Shown here: piece by piece, positions 7,586-17,647 of the stretch
How the letters are laid out: each line of letters starts with the position of its first letter
Position numbering within the stretch: position 1 is the first letter of the stretch
Assembly (NCBI GenBank): GCA_963697705.1
Contig: CAVOPA010000011.1
Span: 62,001 to 126,000 of the forward strand
Length of the DNA stretch: 64,000 nucleotides
From: CAVUCH01 sp963697705
GTDB taxonomy: Bacteria; Acidobacteriota; Vicinamibacteria; Vicinamibacterales; JAENWD01
Reading direction: 5' to 3'
Position numbers and translations under genes: made by a program
The notes under the pieces: model-generated
Seen by the model: only the letters and a program-made list of their open reading frames with translations
Databases searched by the model: none
Told to the model about the DNA's origin: nothing

Positions 7586-8603
7586 ATGAGTGCCGCCCTC
7601 ACCCTGAAGCCCCTCCTCAAACGTGGCGCTCTTGTCGCCGTAGCCAATTGGGAAGTCGTTGTTCTCCAGTTCATCGCTGAATCCGCATTCAAGCTGCTGC
7701 TCGTCGTGCCCATCGTCGCCGCCGCGTTCCTGGTCGCGCTGCTCGTCGGCGGCAGCGCGCTCGATCTCGCGGGCACGGACGTCCGTCAGATCGTCGCGCT
7801 CGTGTTGACGGGCTTGAGCGAGCAGCCGATGGCCCTCGCCACCTACCTGCTCGGCGTGTTCGTCATCGTGCTCGGGGGCGTCGCGTTCACCGTGCTGGTA
7901 AAGGGCGGCACGGTAGCGGTGCTCACGCGAGCAGACGCCGAGGCGCCGGACGTCGAAGCACCACCATTGCGCGCCGTGACCGTGCGGCGAGCGGGTCGCT
8001 TCGATCTGGATCGATTCGCCACCGGCTGCCGGCGTCTGTTCCGGCGATACCTCGGGCTCGGGCTGCTGCTGATCGCGGTCTACGCCGTCGTCGCCGTTGT
8101 CTATGTGTTCGCCGTGCTCACCAGCTACCACGCTGTCGCGGACCGCGGCCTCTTCGTCGGCTGGACGATGGTGGCGTCGGGAATCTCGATGGCCCTCGTG
8201 CTCGGCGTCACAGTCATCAACCTGCTGTATCTGCTGACTCAGATGGTCGTTGCCACCGAGAACTGCAGCGTCCGCACGGGGATGACGCGCGTCGGGCGTT
8301 TCCTGACGGTCGAGCATCGTCGGATCGCGGCCGTCTTCGCGGTGATGCTCGTCGTGGTCGGCCTGGCGACGATGGCGTCGATTCTCGCGACCGCCGGACT
8401 CGGGTTCATCGGGTTCATTCCGATCGTGGGGCTCACGGTGCTGCCGCTGCAGCTCGCGGCGTGGCTGGCCCGCGGTCTCATCTTTCAATATCTCGGCCTC
8501 ACGGCGCTCAGCGCCTACGCGCAGGCTGTACCACGGAACGCGAGACACGCCTGGCCTGGAACGCCCGACGCCCCACTCGCTCGTTCCCGGACGCGCGCCA
8601 TGA
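7586..8603 (+). CDS. Polytopic membrane protein of unknown function (3' end frameshifted into the next gene)
   Basis: Starts MSAALTLKPLLKRGALVAVA; in-frame alternatives are 7544 and 7421. It shows about six to seven hydrophobic helices separated by short basic loops, and I do not recognise a named family. As sequenced, the frame has no stop and runs straight into the aminotransferase. If one G of the pair at 8524-8525 is removed, the reading becomes AYAQLYHGTRDTPG and ends at TGA 8601-8603, overlapping the aminotransferase ATG in an ATGA junction. I therefore annotate two coupled genes of about 338 and 428 aa rather than a natural fusion. Confidence 0.65.
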
Positions 8604-9886
8604 ATTACGCCGCCTTTCTCTCGCGTGCCGCTGGGACGATGCAGGAATCGGCCATCCGGAAGATGGGCACCGTGACGGCGCGCGTGCCCGACCTGATCTC
8701 GTTCGCGCCGGGTTACCCCTCGCCGGACACGTTCCCGTGGGACGAGTTCCGCGAGATCACCCACGAGCTCCTGGGCGCGCGCGAGGGCACGACGCTCCAG
8801 TACGGCCCGACCCGTGGGTTCCGTCCGCTGCTCGCTGCTATCCGCGAGGTGCTCCGAGGGCGCGGGATCGAGGCCACGCTCGACGATCTGCTCATCACGA
8901 CCGGTTCGCAGCAAGGGCTCGATCTGGTGGCCCGGGTACTGCTCGATCCCGGCGACGTCGCATTGCTCGAATTGCCGGCGTACACCGGCGCGATAACCGC
9001 ATTCCGCAACGTGCAGGCTGAGCTCGTCGGCGTGCGTCAGGAGGCGGACGGGATCGATCTGGAAGATTTGGACCGCGTCATCGCCCGGGTGCGCGCCGAG
9101 GGCAAGCGCGTGCGCTTTCTTTACGTTGTGCCGAACTTTCAGAATCCGACAGGGCTGCTGCTGAGCCGTGACAAGCGGCGGCGGCTCCTCGAGGCGGCGC
9201 ATCGCCACGACATTCTCATCGTCGAGGATGACCCGTACGGCGACTTGTACTTTCCTGACGTGGCGGAAGCATCCGAGACACGCCCCATCAAGGCGGACGA
9301 TCGCGACGGCCGCGTGCTGTACTTGAGCAGCTTCTCGAAGACCCTCGCCCCTGGATATCGCGTGGCGTGGCTGGCAGCACCAGCGGAGCTGACAGCGAAG
9401 TTCGAGGTGGCGAAACAGGCCGCGGACATCTGCACCGGCGCACTCGATCAGCGCGTCGTCTGGCAGGCGATCGAACGGGGCGTGCTGGCCGCCCAGGGCC
9501 CGCGCCTGCGCGCAGTGTACCAACAGAAGCGCACGGTGATGGAGCGCGCGCTGCGACAGCACGTGGGCGAGCTGCTCACGTGGCCGGAGCCGCGCGGCGG
9601 CTTCTTCATCTGGATCACCGCGCCGCCCGAGATCGACGCGGACCTGCTGCTGGAGCGCGCGATTCGCCACGGCGTGATCTTCGTCGTCGGCACTGCGTTC
9701 TTCGTGAACGGCAGCGGAACGAGCACGCTGCGGTTGTCCTTTTCAGCGCCGACGGCGGAACGGATCGAGCAAGGTGTGCGGCGACTGTCAGCCGCGCTGC
9801 ACGAGGAGCTCGACCACATGCATCACGAGCTCGGCCCGGTGGGAGCAGGTGGAGGGACGAGGGGGACGGGAACGCCGAACGTGTGA
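8600..9886 (+). CDS. PLP-dependent aminotransferase, class I/II (2-aminoadipate / MocR-type)
   Basis: A 428-residue fold-type I aminotransferase beginning MNYAAFLSRAAGTMQESAIRKM. It resembles the LysN/2-aminoadipate and MocR-associated aminotransferases, but the window alone cannot assign a substrate. Landmarks are SFAPGYPSPDTFP near the N-terminus, LQYGPTRGFRPL, ITTGSQQGLDL, VPNFQNPTG, the VEDDPYGDLYF aspartate motif and the PLP-lysine motif YLSSFSKTLAPGYRVAW. In the raw sequence it is in frame with the upstream membrane protein, probably because of a one-base insertion. Its 3' end overlaps the convergent beta-propeller gene by 64 bases. Confidence 0.88.
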   Translation: MNYAAFLSRAAGTMQESAIRKMGTVTARVPDLISFAPGYPSPDTFPWDEFREITHELLGAREGTTLQYGPTRGFRPLLAAIREVLRGRGIEATLDDLLITTGSQQGLDLVARVLLDPGDVALLELPAYTGAITAFRNVQAELVGVRQEADGIDLEDLDRVIARVRAEGKRVRFLYVVPNFQNPTGLLLSRDKRRRLLEAAHRHDILIVEDDPYGDLYFPDVAEASETRPIKADDRDGRVLYLSSFSKTLAPGYRVAWLAAPAELTAKFEVAKQAADICTGALDQRVVWQAIERGVLAAQGPRLRAVYQQKRTVMERALRQHVGELLTWPEPRGGFFIWITAPPEIDADLLLERAIRHGVIFVVGTAFFVNGSGTSTLRLSFSAPTAERIEQGVRRLSAALHEELDHMHHELGPVGAGGGTRGTGTPNV

Positions 9887-11068
9887 TCGATGGGAACGAT
9901 CGCGGGTTCGATGCGGCGCCGCAGCACGAGCAGGTCACCCGCGCGTGTCAGCAGCACGGCGGCGCTCAAGAGATTGAGAGGATCGAGCGGTTCGCGGACG
10001 AGCTGCGGCGGCGAGGCAAGCTCCGCCGGCGCCTCGAATTTTCCCGCATCGGCGCCGGTGTCCGCGCGATACGCGTGCAGTTCGGCGGCTACGCCGGCGA
10101 CGTACAGTGTTGATCCAACCAGCAGCGGCGCCCCGGACGGCCGTAGCGGCAGGCCCTGCTTCCATCGCTGCGAACCGTTCCATCGGTGCAGCGCCCTGAG
10201 CACGTTGTCGAGCGCGACGAAGTACACCTGGTGCGCGTCGATGACCGGCTCGCCCACGATGCCGGCACCCATCCGCCACCGCCACTTCCGTTTGCCGTCC
10301 TTCGCCGCCAGGCAGTAGAAGAACTTGTCGGCCGAGCCGGCGAAGATGCGATCGTCGAGCGCGAGCACAGGCCCAGGTGTGCCTCCGAGCGTGCGTTCCC
10401 ACACCACGCTGCCGGTCGCGAGGTCCAGCGCGACAATGCGCCCATCGTCCAGCGACAGATAGACGCGGTCGGCGGTCAATGCCGGGCGCGCACGCACCGG
10501 CGAGGTGACGTGCGACCGCCACACGACGTGTCCATCGATCGCCCGCAAGCAGAGCACGTCCCCGTTGCTGGCCGCTGCCACGAGCCAGCCGGCCCTCCAC
10601 AGCAGTGGAGCTAGCGAATCCGGCAGCGAGCGGCAGCCGCCAGCGCGTGGTGCCGTCCGCAGCGAGCGCGGTGAGTCCATCCGTCTGCGGCAGGAACACG
10701 AGGCCGTCGCCAGCGGCAGGCGCGGACGTCACCGTGCCCTCGACGGACCACCGGATGCGACCGGTGCTCAGATCGATCGACACCAGTCGTCCATTGCGCA
10801 GCGGCACGAACGCGACCGTCTCGTCTAGGGCGGCTGGCGCGGCGGGTGGCGCGCCGAGCGCCAACCGATGTTCCACGTCGAGCGCGGCGCGCTGGGGCGC
10901 AGGTACTTGAGTATGCGGCGGCGAGGACGGCGCGGGCTGGGCCGCCCCGGATCGAGGCGCGGGCGCTTGTGCGGCGGCATACGCCGGCGCGCCGAGCGTG
11001 ACACCCGTGATGAGCAGCAACGCGTGCAGGTGCGTGCGTGTGAAAGCGCGAGACCTCGGTGAGGACAT
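9823..11068 (-). CDS. BamB-like PQQ beta-propeller repeat protein (frameshifted)
   Basis: A secreted or periplasmic protein of about 414 aa when reconstructed. The N-terminal part (start ATG 11068; signal peptide around HALLLITGVTLGAPAYAAAQA, then a Pro/Ala-rich linker) lies in one frame. The rest continues one frame over from about 10600-10640. Each half has PQQ-propeller strands such as GRLVSIDLSTGRIRWSVEG and GRIVALDLATGSVVWERTLGG. BamB-type propellers assist outer-membrane protein assembly, but many PQQ-repeat proteins have other roles, so only the fold is firm. The shift needs one base removed. Given other indels in this window, a sequence error is more likely than a true pseudogene. Confidence 0.72.
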
Positions 11069-11109
11069 CAATCGATGGGCGCGCGGCAGTCCCTGCGAGA
11101 CACCGTGCG

Positions 11110-11137
11110 TGGACTCGCGGTGCGGCACCGGTATAAT
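11110..11137 (+). promoter_or_regulatory. Putative sigma-70 promoter of guaA
   Basis: A perfect -10 TATAAT lies at 11132-11137. A four-of-six -35 match (TGGACT, 11110-11115) lies 16 bases upstream. It sits in the 95-base divergent gap between the bamB-like gene and guaA and predicts a leader of about 20 nt before the GTG start. Confidence 0.6.
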
Positions 11138-11163
11138 ACCGTGAACTCCGAACCTGCATTCCT

Positions 11164-12711
11164 GTGTCTCACCAGACCATCATCGTTCTCGATTTCGGCT
11201 CGCAGTACACGCAGCTCATCGCCAGACGGCTGCGCGAGTTGTCCGTGTATTGCGAAATCCTGCCGTTCAACACGCCGGCGGCCGCGATCGCAGCGCGTCG
11301 ACCCGTTGGCGTGATCCTGTCGGGTGGACCGAAGAGCGTGTCCGAGAGCGGCGCGCCGAAATGCGATCCGGGACTGTTCGGCGTCGGTGTGCCCGTGCTC
11401 GGCATCTGCTACGGCATGCAGCTGATGACGACCACGCTCGGCGGCCAGGTGGCGCCCGCGCCGCAGCGCGAGTACGGCCACGCGCTCGTGCACGTCAGTG
11501 ACGATGTTTCGGCGCCGATCTTCGCCTCGCTCCCGGAGGAGCTCCGCGTGTGGGCGAGCCACGGCGACCTCGTCGCCGCCGCGCCGCCGGGGTTCTCCGT
11601 GATCGCGACGAGCGCGAACGCGCCAGTCGCCGCGATGGAAGATCGCTCGCGCCGCCTGTATGCGCTGCTGTTCCACCCCGAGGTGGCGCACACCGAGCAC
11701 GGGCTCGAGATCCTGCGCAACTACGCCTACCAGGTGTGTGGCTGCACGGGCGACTGGACGATGCGGTCGTTCATCGAAGAGGCTACCGGTCGCATCCGCG
11801 CCGCGGTTGGCGACAGCGGACGAGTGGTGTGCGGGCTGAGCGGAGGCGTCGATTCAACCGTCGCGGCGCTGCTCGTGCATCGCGCCATCGGAGACCGGCT
11901 CACCTGCATTTTCGTCGACAACGGGCTGCTGCGGCTGAACGAAGCGCAGCAGGTACGCGAGCGCTTCACGAAGAAGATGCGCCTGCCACTCGACTGCGTG
12001 GACGCCCGCGACCTGTTCGTGGAGCGGCTCGCCGGCGTCATCGACCCGGAGCGCAAGCGCAAGATCATCGGGCAGACGTTCATCGAGGTGTTCGAGAGCC
12101 GCGCGCGCGAGCTCGGCGGCTTCGATTTCCTTGCACAGGGCACGTTGTACCCTGACGTGATTGAGTCGGTGTCGATCGTGGGGCCGTCGGCCGCGATCAA
12201 GAGCCATCACAATGTCGGCGGGCTGCCCGAGCACATGCGGTTCGCGCTCGTCGAACCGCTGCGGGAGCTCTTCAAAGACGAGGTCCGCGTGCTCGGCCGG
12301 GACCTCGGCCTCGAAGAAGAGTTCGTCGTCCGGCAGCCATTTCCCGGACCAGGCCTCGCCGTGCGCATCATCGGGGCGATCACCCGCGAGCGGTTGGAGC
12401 TGCTGCGCCTTGCCGACGCAATCGTCGTGGACGAGGTGCGCCGCGCAGGGCTCTACGCCTCCCTCTGGCAGAGTTTCGCGGTGCTTCTGCCGGTGCAGAG
12501 CGTCGGCGTCATGGGTGACGAGCGCACCTACGAGCACACCATCGCAGTGCGTGCCGTCGACAGCCGCGACGGCATGACCGCCGACTGGGCCCGCCTCCCG
12601 CACGACGTCCTCGGCCGCATCTCCTCGCGGATCGTCAATGAAGTGAAGGGCATCAACCGCGTCGTCTACGACATCAGCTCGAAACCGCCATCGACGATCG
12701 AGTGGGAATAG
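11164..12711 (+). CDS. guaA: GMP synthase (glutamine-hydrolysing)
   Basis: Converts XMP, ATP and glutamine to GMP in purine biosynthesis. The 515-residue protein has an N-terminal class-I glutamine amidotransferase with nucleophile Cys82 (GICYGMQ) and His171/Glu173 (FHPEVAH). This is followed by an ATP pyrophosphatase domain with the P-loop SGGVDS at 226-231, then the GMPS C-terminal dimerisation domain ending in ISSKPPSTIEWE. It begins with GTG at 11164, downstream of a good TATAAT, and has no strong Shine-Dalgarno. It is full length with all motifs intact. Confidence 0.97.
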   Translation: MSHQTIIVLDFGSQYTQLIARRLRELSVYCEILPFNTPAAAIAARRPVGVILSGGPKSVSESGAPKCDPGLFGVGVPVLGICYGMQLMTTTLGGQVAPAPQREYGHALVHVSDDVSAPIFASLPEELRVWASHGDLVAAAPPGFSVIATSANAPVAAMEDRSRRLYALLFHPEVAHTEHGLEILRNYAYQVCGCTGDWTMRSFIEEATGRIRAAVGDSGRVVCGLSGGVDSTVAALLVHRAIGDRLTCIFVDNGLLRLNEAQQVRERFTKKMRLPLDCVDARDLFVERLAGVIDPERKRKIIGQTFIEVFESRARELGGFDFLAQGTLYPDVIESVSIVGPSAAIKSHHNVGGLPEHMRFALVEPLRELFKDEVRVLGRDLGLEEEFVVRQPFPGPGLAVRIIGAITRERLELLRLADAIVVDEVRRAGLYASLWQSFAVLLPVQSVGVMGDERTYEHTIAVRAVDSRDGMTADWARLPHDVLGRISSRIVNEVKGINRVVYDISSKPPSTIEWE

Positions 12712-12775
12712 CTCACCGTTGGTGCACGTGGGAGTGATCGGCTCTCGGTCCTCCGCAGGTCGATCGCGGGTTGTC

Positions 12776-12800
12776 GACGGCCCGACAGAGTCGGGCCGTC
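12776..12800 (+). terminator. Strong hairpin downstream of guaA
   Basis: A perfect 10-bp stem, GACGGCCCGA (12776-12785) with TCGGGCCGTC (12791-12800), encloses the loop CAGAG. No T-run follows, so it is either a U-less or Rho-assisted terminator or an RNA-stabilising structure. It lies in the 195-base gap between guaA and dnaE. Confidence 0.5.
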
Positions 12801-12837
12801 AGGCGCCGCGCTGAATTAGGGCAGACTTCGCCCGAAA

Positions 12838-12896
12838 GAGAACTGAAGACTGATAGCTGAAGGGTCATAACTGAAGAGTATCTACTGAAGGTTGAG
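12838..12896. repeat. Degenerate ACTGAAG word array between guaA and dnaE
   Basis: Five imperfect copies of (A)CTGAAG/CTGATAG words occur in about 60 bases, immediately before the dnaE start. They are markedly more A-rich than the flanking genes and noncoding. This is one of several unrelated short-word arrays at gene junctions in this window. Confidence 0.55.
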
Positions 12897-12906
12897 TCCG
12901 GCCCCA

Positions 12907-15900
12907 ATGTCAGAGTTCGTCCACCTTCACCTCCACACCGAGTTTTCGCTGCTCGACGGCGCGTGCCGGATCGACGAGCTGCTGGATCAGGTCCAGAAGC
13001 TGAAGATGCCGGCCGTTGCCGTTACCGAGCACGGGAACATGTTCTCGGCCGTGGTCTTCCACGACCATGCGCGCGCGCGGGGTGTGAAACCGATTCTCGG
13101 GTGCGAGGTCTACGTGGCGCCTGGCAGCCGCCACCAGAAGGGCGGGCCGCCGGCTGAGAACTACAACCACCTCGTGCTGCTCGCCGAAACGCGTCAGGGA
13201 TGGCACAACCTGATCAAGCTCGTATCGACCGGGTACACCGAGGGGTTCTACCGCAAGCCGCGCATCGACAAGGAACTGCTCGCCCGGCATGCCGACGGGC
13301 TGATTGGGTTGAGCAGCTGTCTCAAAGGAGAGGTGCCCGCGCAGCTGTGCGGCGCACAGGCCGCGGGCGCGCGCGCCTCGGCGGCCACGTTCCGCGACAT
13401 CCTGGGCCCCAACAACTTCTTCCTCGAGATGCAGTGGCACGGCATCGAGGACCAGAAGGTCGTGAACCGCGGCCTCGTGCCCATCGCGAAGGACCTCGGG
13501 CTGCCACTCGTCTGCACCAACGACGTCCACTACCTGAATCACGGCGACCACGTGCCGCACGATGTGCTGCTGTGTATCGGCACAGGGCGCACGGTGAACG
13601 ACACGCAGCGTCTCCGCTACCACGGCGATCAGTTCTTCCTGAAGACCGCCGAGGAGATGGCGTCAGTGTTCGGCGATTTTCCGGACGCCCTGAGCAACAC
13701 GCTGCTCATCGCCGAACGTTGCGACGTCGATCTCGGGCCGACCGTGAATCACCTGCCGGATTTCGACGTGCCGATTGGCTCGACGCTCGACGCGTACTTC
13801 GAGCAGATGGTGCGTGAGGGGTTCGCCGAGCGCCTGTCGCGTCTTCAGGCGCTCCAGGCGGCGGGCTCGCTGCGGCACGGCCTCGAGGAGTACGACACCC
13901 GCCTCGCGTACGAGATTGCGATGATCAAGCGCATGAACTACGCGGGTACTTCCTGATCGTCTGGGATTTCATCCGCTATGCGCGCGAGCATGACATCCCG
14001 GTCGGTCCCGGCCGCGGGTCGGCGGCTGGCAGCCTGGTCGCGTTCTGCCTGCGGATCACCGACGTGGATCCGCTCGAGTACGACCTGATCTTCGAACGCT
14101 TTTTGAATCCCGAGCGCGTGTCGCTGCCCGACATCGACATCGACTTCTGCGAGCGTCGGCGCGGCGAAGTCATCGAGTACGTCACGCGCAAGTACGGGCG
14201 GGAGAACGTCGCGCAGATCATCACCTTCGGGACAATGAAGGCCAAGGCCGCGGTGCGAGACGTAGCGAGGGCCCTCGACATCCCGCTGGCCGAAGCGAAC
14301 AAGGTCGCCAAGCTGATTCCCGCCGCGCTCGATATGAGCCTCGCCAAGGCGGTCGAGGAAAACCCGGCGCTGAAGGAGCTCGAACAGACCGATCCGCGCG
14401 TGAAGGAGTTGTTGACCGTTGCCCGGCGGCTCGAAGGGATGACGCGGCACGCCTCCACCCACGCCGCCGGCGTGGTCATCGCGCCGCGGCCGATCACCGA
14501 GTTCGCGCCGCTGTACAAGGGCGGCCGCGACGAAATCGTGACGCAGTGGGCGATGAAGGAGGTCGAGCGGATGGGCCTCCTGAAGATGGACTTCCTGGGT
14601 CTCAGCACGCTTACCCTGATCCACGACGCCCTCGAGGAGATCGAGCGCACAACCGGCGCGCCGCTCGACATCGACGCCATCCCGCTCGACGATGCGAAGA
14701 CGTACCAGCTGTTCGCGGATGGACAGACGTACGGCATTTTCCAGTTCGAGAGCTCGGGCATGCGCGATATCCTCCGCCGCGCGAAGCCGCAGCGGCTCGA
14801 CGATCTGATCGCGATGAACGCGCTCTACCGCCCGGGCCCGCTGCGCAGCGGCATGGTCGACGACTACATCGCCCGCAAGCAGGGCACCAAGGAGATCAAA
14901 TACGAGCTGCCGCAGCTCGAGCCGATCCTGTCGGACACCTACGGGGTCATCGCGTATCAGGAACAGGTCATGCGCATCGCGGCGACGCTGGCCAGCTTCT
15001 CGCTCGGGCAATCGGACCTGCTGCGGAAGGCGATGGGCAAGAAGAACCCCACCGTCATGCAGGCCCAGCGCGAGAAGTTCGTTCACGGCGCGCTCGCCAA
15101 CGGTATCAACGAGAAGCGTGCCACGAAGATTTTCGACCTCATGGAGCATTTCGCCGGGTACGGCTTCAACAAGTCGCACTCCACGGCGTACGCCTATCTT
15201 GCCTATCAGACGGCCTACCTGAAGGCGAACTACCCGTGGCACTTTGCGGCGGCGCTGCTGACGATCGAGGCGCAGAACACCGACAAACTGGCGCTCTACC
15301 TCGGAGAGTGCCGCGATCGGGGTATCCCGGTGCTGCCGCCGGACGTCAACGAGAGCGAACTGCGGTTCACGGTTACGCCGGCGGGTGTGCGGTTCGGGCT
15401 CACGGCCGTCAAGAACGTCGGCGAGCAGGCGATTCTGACGGTGCTCGAACATCGCCGTGCGTGCGGACGTCTCGGCTCGCTTCCCGAGCTCTGCGAGGGC
15501 GTAGACCTGCGAGTGGTGAACAAGCGCGTGCTCGAGAGCCTCGTGAAGAGCGGGGCAGCCGATTCGCTCAGCCAGTCGCGCGCGGGTGAGACGCCCCTGC
15601 CGACGCGGCTGTTGCGTCCCAGACTGCTCGCCGCGCTCGACGCGGCGGTCGAGCACGGCAGCCGCGTGCAGCGTGACAAGGACCGGGGGCAAGCCGACCT
15701 TTTCGGCGGCAGTGACGATGGAGACACGCTGGCCAGCGCGATGCCGCCGTTGCCCGACGCTCCGGCCTGGAGCGAAATCGAACAACTGAACTTCGAGCAC
15801 GAGGCACTCGGCGTGTTCTGGAGCGGGCACCCCATTGACAGCCACGCTGCGGACCTGCGGGAATACGGCGCACGAACGATCGCCGAGCTTGCGCCGGGTG

Positions 15901-16469
15901 ACGCCGCGCTGCCGGCCGCGGTGGCCGTCCAGCCGGGGCCGCGACCACTGCCGAAGAACGGCGACGATGTGGTGGTCGCCGGGATTGTGTCCGGTGTGCG
16001 CCCGCTCAAAACACGCAAGGGCGACCGCATGGGCGTGTTCAGCCTCGAAGATCGCCACGGCGGCATCGAGGTCGTCGTCTACACCGAACCGTACGCCCGG
16101 TTCGAGCGGCTGATCGAGAACGGCGCGCTCGTGGTGGTCCGTGGGCGCCTCGACAAGGACGACGAGGAGTCGCGCCTGTACGCGTCCGAGATCGCGCCGA
16201 TCGTGACGGTGCGGGAACGCCTCGCGCGCGAGCTGGCCATTACGATGGCGGTTCCGCCCCATGGCCGCCGCACCTTCGAGGCGCTGGCGGAGTTGTTCGA
16301 TCAGCACCGCGGCGACAAGCCGGTGACGCTGCACCTCGAGATTCGCAGCGGCGAACGCCCGCTCCGTGTGCGGGCCCAGGTGTCTCCGCAGATCCGGGTC
16401 AAGCCGTCCCCGGCGTTTCTCGCGGCGGTGCAGAAGCTGTGTGGCGAGGGGTCTATCGTTCTCCGTTAA
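12907..16469 (+). CDS. dnaE: DNA polymerase III subunit alpha (single-base frameshift near 13945)
   Basis: The replicative polymerase, about 1187 aa when reconstructed. The N-terminal PHP domain starts MSEFVHLHLHTEFSLLDGA. The ATG at 12907 is preferred over 12892. The first frame ends at TGA 13954-13956, after MIKRMNYAG. Adding one G to GGG at 13944-13946 restores YFLIVWDFIRYARE, after which VGPGRGSAAGSL and the catalytic DIDIDF motif follow. The C-terminal half carries the helix-hairpin-helix region and an OB-fold (EVVVYTEPYARFERLI). Because the gene is essential, the shift is probably a shortened homopolymer in the assembly. The 5' end abuts a word-repeat array. Confidence 0.93.
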
Positions 16470-16672
16470 CCGTTACCGTTGTCCGTTGTCCGTTGTCCGT
16501 CACGGTTCGTTGAGCCTTGACGGTTGACGCTGTGCCCCCTGATCCGGCATCGTGCAAGCTGGGCATGTCGATGGTTGGGTGGGCGGCTTCTAGCGCTGCA
16601 ACGGCACGGCGTGCAGCCCCCGCGTGGCGGCGGATAACGGATATCGGATATCGGGATATCGACAAGGATCAG
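16464..16672. repeat. Noncoding gap with tandem CCGTTGT and CGGATAT words (dnaE-accA junction)
   Basis: Directly at the dnaE stop, about 65 bases consist of CCGTTAA/CCGTTGT heptamers (three consecutive CCGTTGT-type units near 16480-16500) and related GGTTGACG words. A second word cluster of CGGATAT/CGGGATAT units lies at about 16632-16662, just before the accA Shine-Dalgarno. The material between them has no recognisable gene. Confidence 0.5.
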
Positions 16673-17647
16673 ATGCCAGATCTTCTCGACTTCGAAGAAC
16701 CGATCGGCGTGCTCCTGAAGGAGATCGAGGCGCTGTCGATGCTGCCCGCGACGCCCGAGCGCCAGGGCGGCATTGACAGCCTGCGCCGCCGCGCCGAGTC
16801 GATCCGCGCCGACATCTACCGCCACCTCACGCCGTGGCAGCGCGTGCAGGTGGCCCGGCACCCGGCGCGGCCGAGCGTGCTCGAATTCGCCAGCCTGCTG
16901 TTCACCGACTTCGTCGAGATTCACGGCGACCGTCGCTTTGCCGACGATCACGCCATCGTGACCGGCACCGCGACGTACAAAGGGATGCCGGTCCTCATCG
17001 TCGGGCACCACAAGGGCGGCAGCGACACCAAGCAGAAGATCTTCAGGAACTTCGGCTACGCCAAACCCGAGGGCTACCGCAAGGCGCTGCGGGCGATGCG
17101 CCTGGCCGAGAAGTTCAGCCGCCCGATCATCGTCTTCGTCGACACGCCCGCGGCGTACCCGGGCGTCGAGTCGGAAGAGCGGGGTATCGCCGAGGCGATT
17201 GCCGTGAACTTGCGGGAGATGGCCCTGCTCGATGTGCCGATCATCGTGAACATCTGCGGCGAGGGCGGCAGCGGCGGCGCGCTCGGGATCGCGATCGGCG
17301 ATCGCATCCTGATGCACGAGTTCGCGGTCTACAGCGTGATCCCGCCGGAAGGCTGCGCGGCGATTCTCTGGCGCGACGCCTCGCGCAAGGTCGAGGCCGC
17401 CGACGCCCTGAAGCTCACGGCGCCGGACCTTCTCGCCTTCGGGATCATCGACGAGATCGTACCCGAGCCGGTCGGCGGCGCACACAACGACGCGGCGGCA
17501 GCGGCGGCGCTGCTCGATACGGCGCTCAGCCGGACACTGGCGGCGGTGTCGGCGCTGTCGTCGCGCGAACGGCTGGATCAGCGGTACGAGAAGTTCCGCA
17601 ACATGGGCCGCCTGGGCCTGGAGTTCGCCGACGAAGGCGCGCGTTGA
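16673..17647 (+). CDS. accA: Acetyl-CoA carboxylase carboxyltransferase subunit alpha
   Basis: Together with AccD it transfers carboxyl from biotin to acetyl-CoA, giving malonyl-CoA for fatty-acid synthesis. It is 324 aa (E. coli 319). The start MPDLLDFEEPIGVLLKEIEAL at 16673 follows an AAGGAT Shine-Dalgarno; an upstream open extension to 16517 is repeat-derived and rejected. Characteristic blocks are LFTDFVEIHGDRRFADDHAI, GGSDTKQKIFRNFGYAKPEG, the crotonase-like VDTPAAYPGVESEERG and GEGGSGGALGIAIGD. Its stop overlaps the recJ start by one base. Confidence 0.96.
   Translation: MPDLLDFEEPIGVLLKEIEALSMLPATPERQGGIDSLRRRAESIRADIYRHLTPWQRVQVARHPARPSVLEFASLLFTDFVEIHGDRRFADDHAIVTGTATYKGMPVLIVGHHKGGSDTKQKIFRNFGYAKPEGYRKALRAMRLAEKFSRPIIVFVDTPAAYPGVESEERGIAEAIAVNLREMALLDVPIIVNICGEGGSGGALGIAIGDRILMHEFAVYSVIPPEGCAAILWRDASRKVEAADALKLTAPDLLAFGIIDEIVPEPVGGAHNDAAAAAALLDTALSRTLAAVSALSSRERLDQRYEKFRNMGRLGLEFADEGAR

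Noticed and set aside
7421..9886. Single 821-aa transporter-aminotransferase fusion protein as a novel enzyme
   Set aside because: One extra G explains the fusion, and removing it restores a perfect ATGA overlap. Other single-base breaks in the window make a real fusion less likely.
13938..16334. 798-codon open frame antisense to dnaE
   Set aside because: Mirror of a real gene in a GC-rich frame; no recognisable motif or ribosome site.
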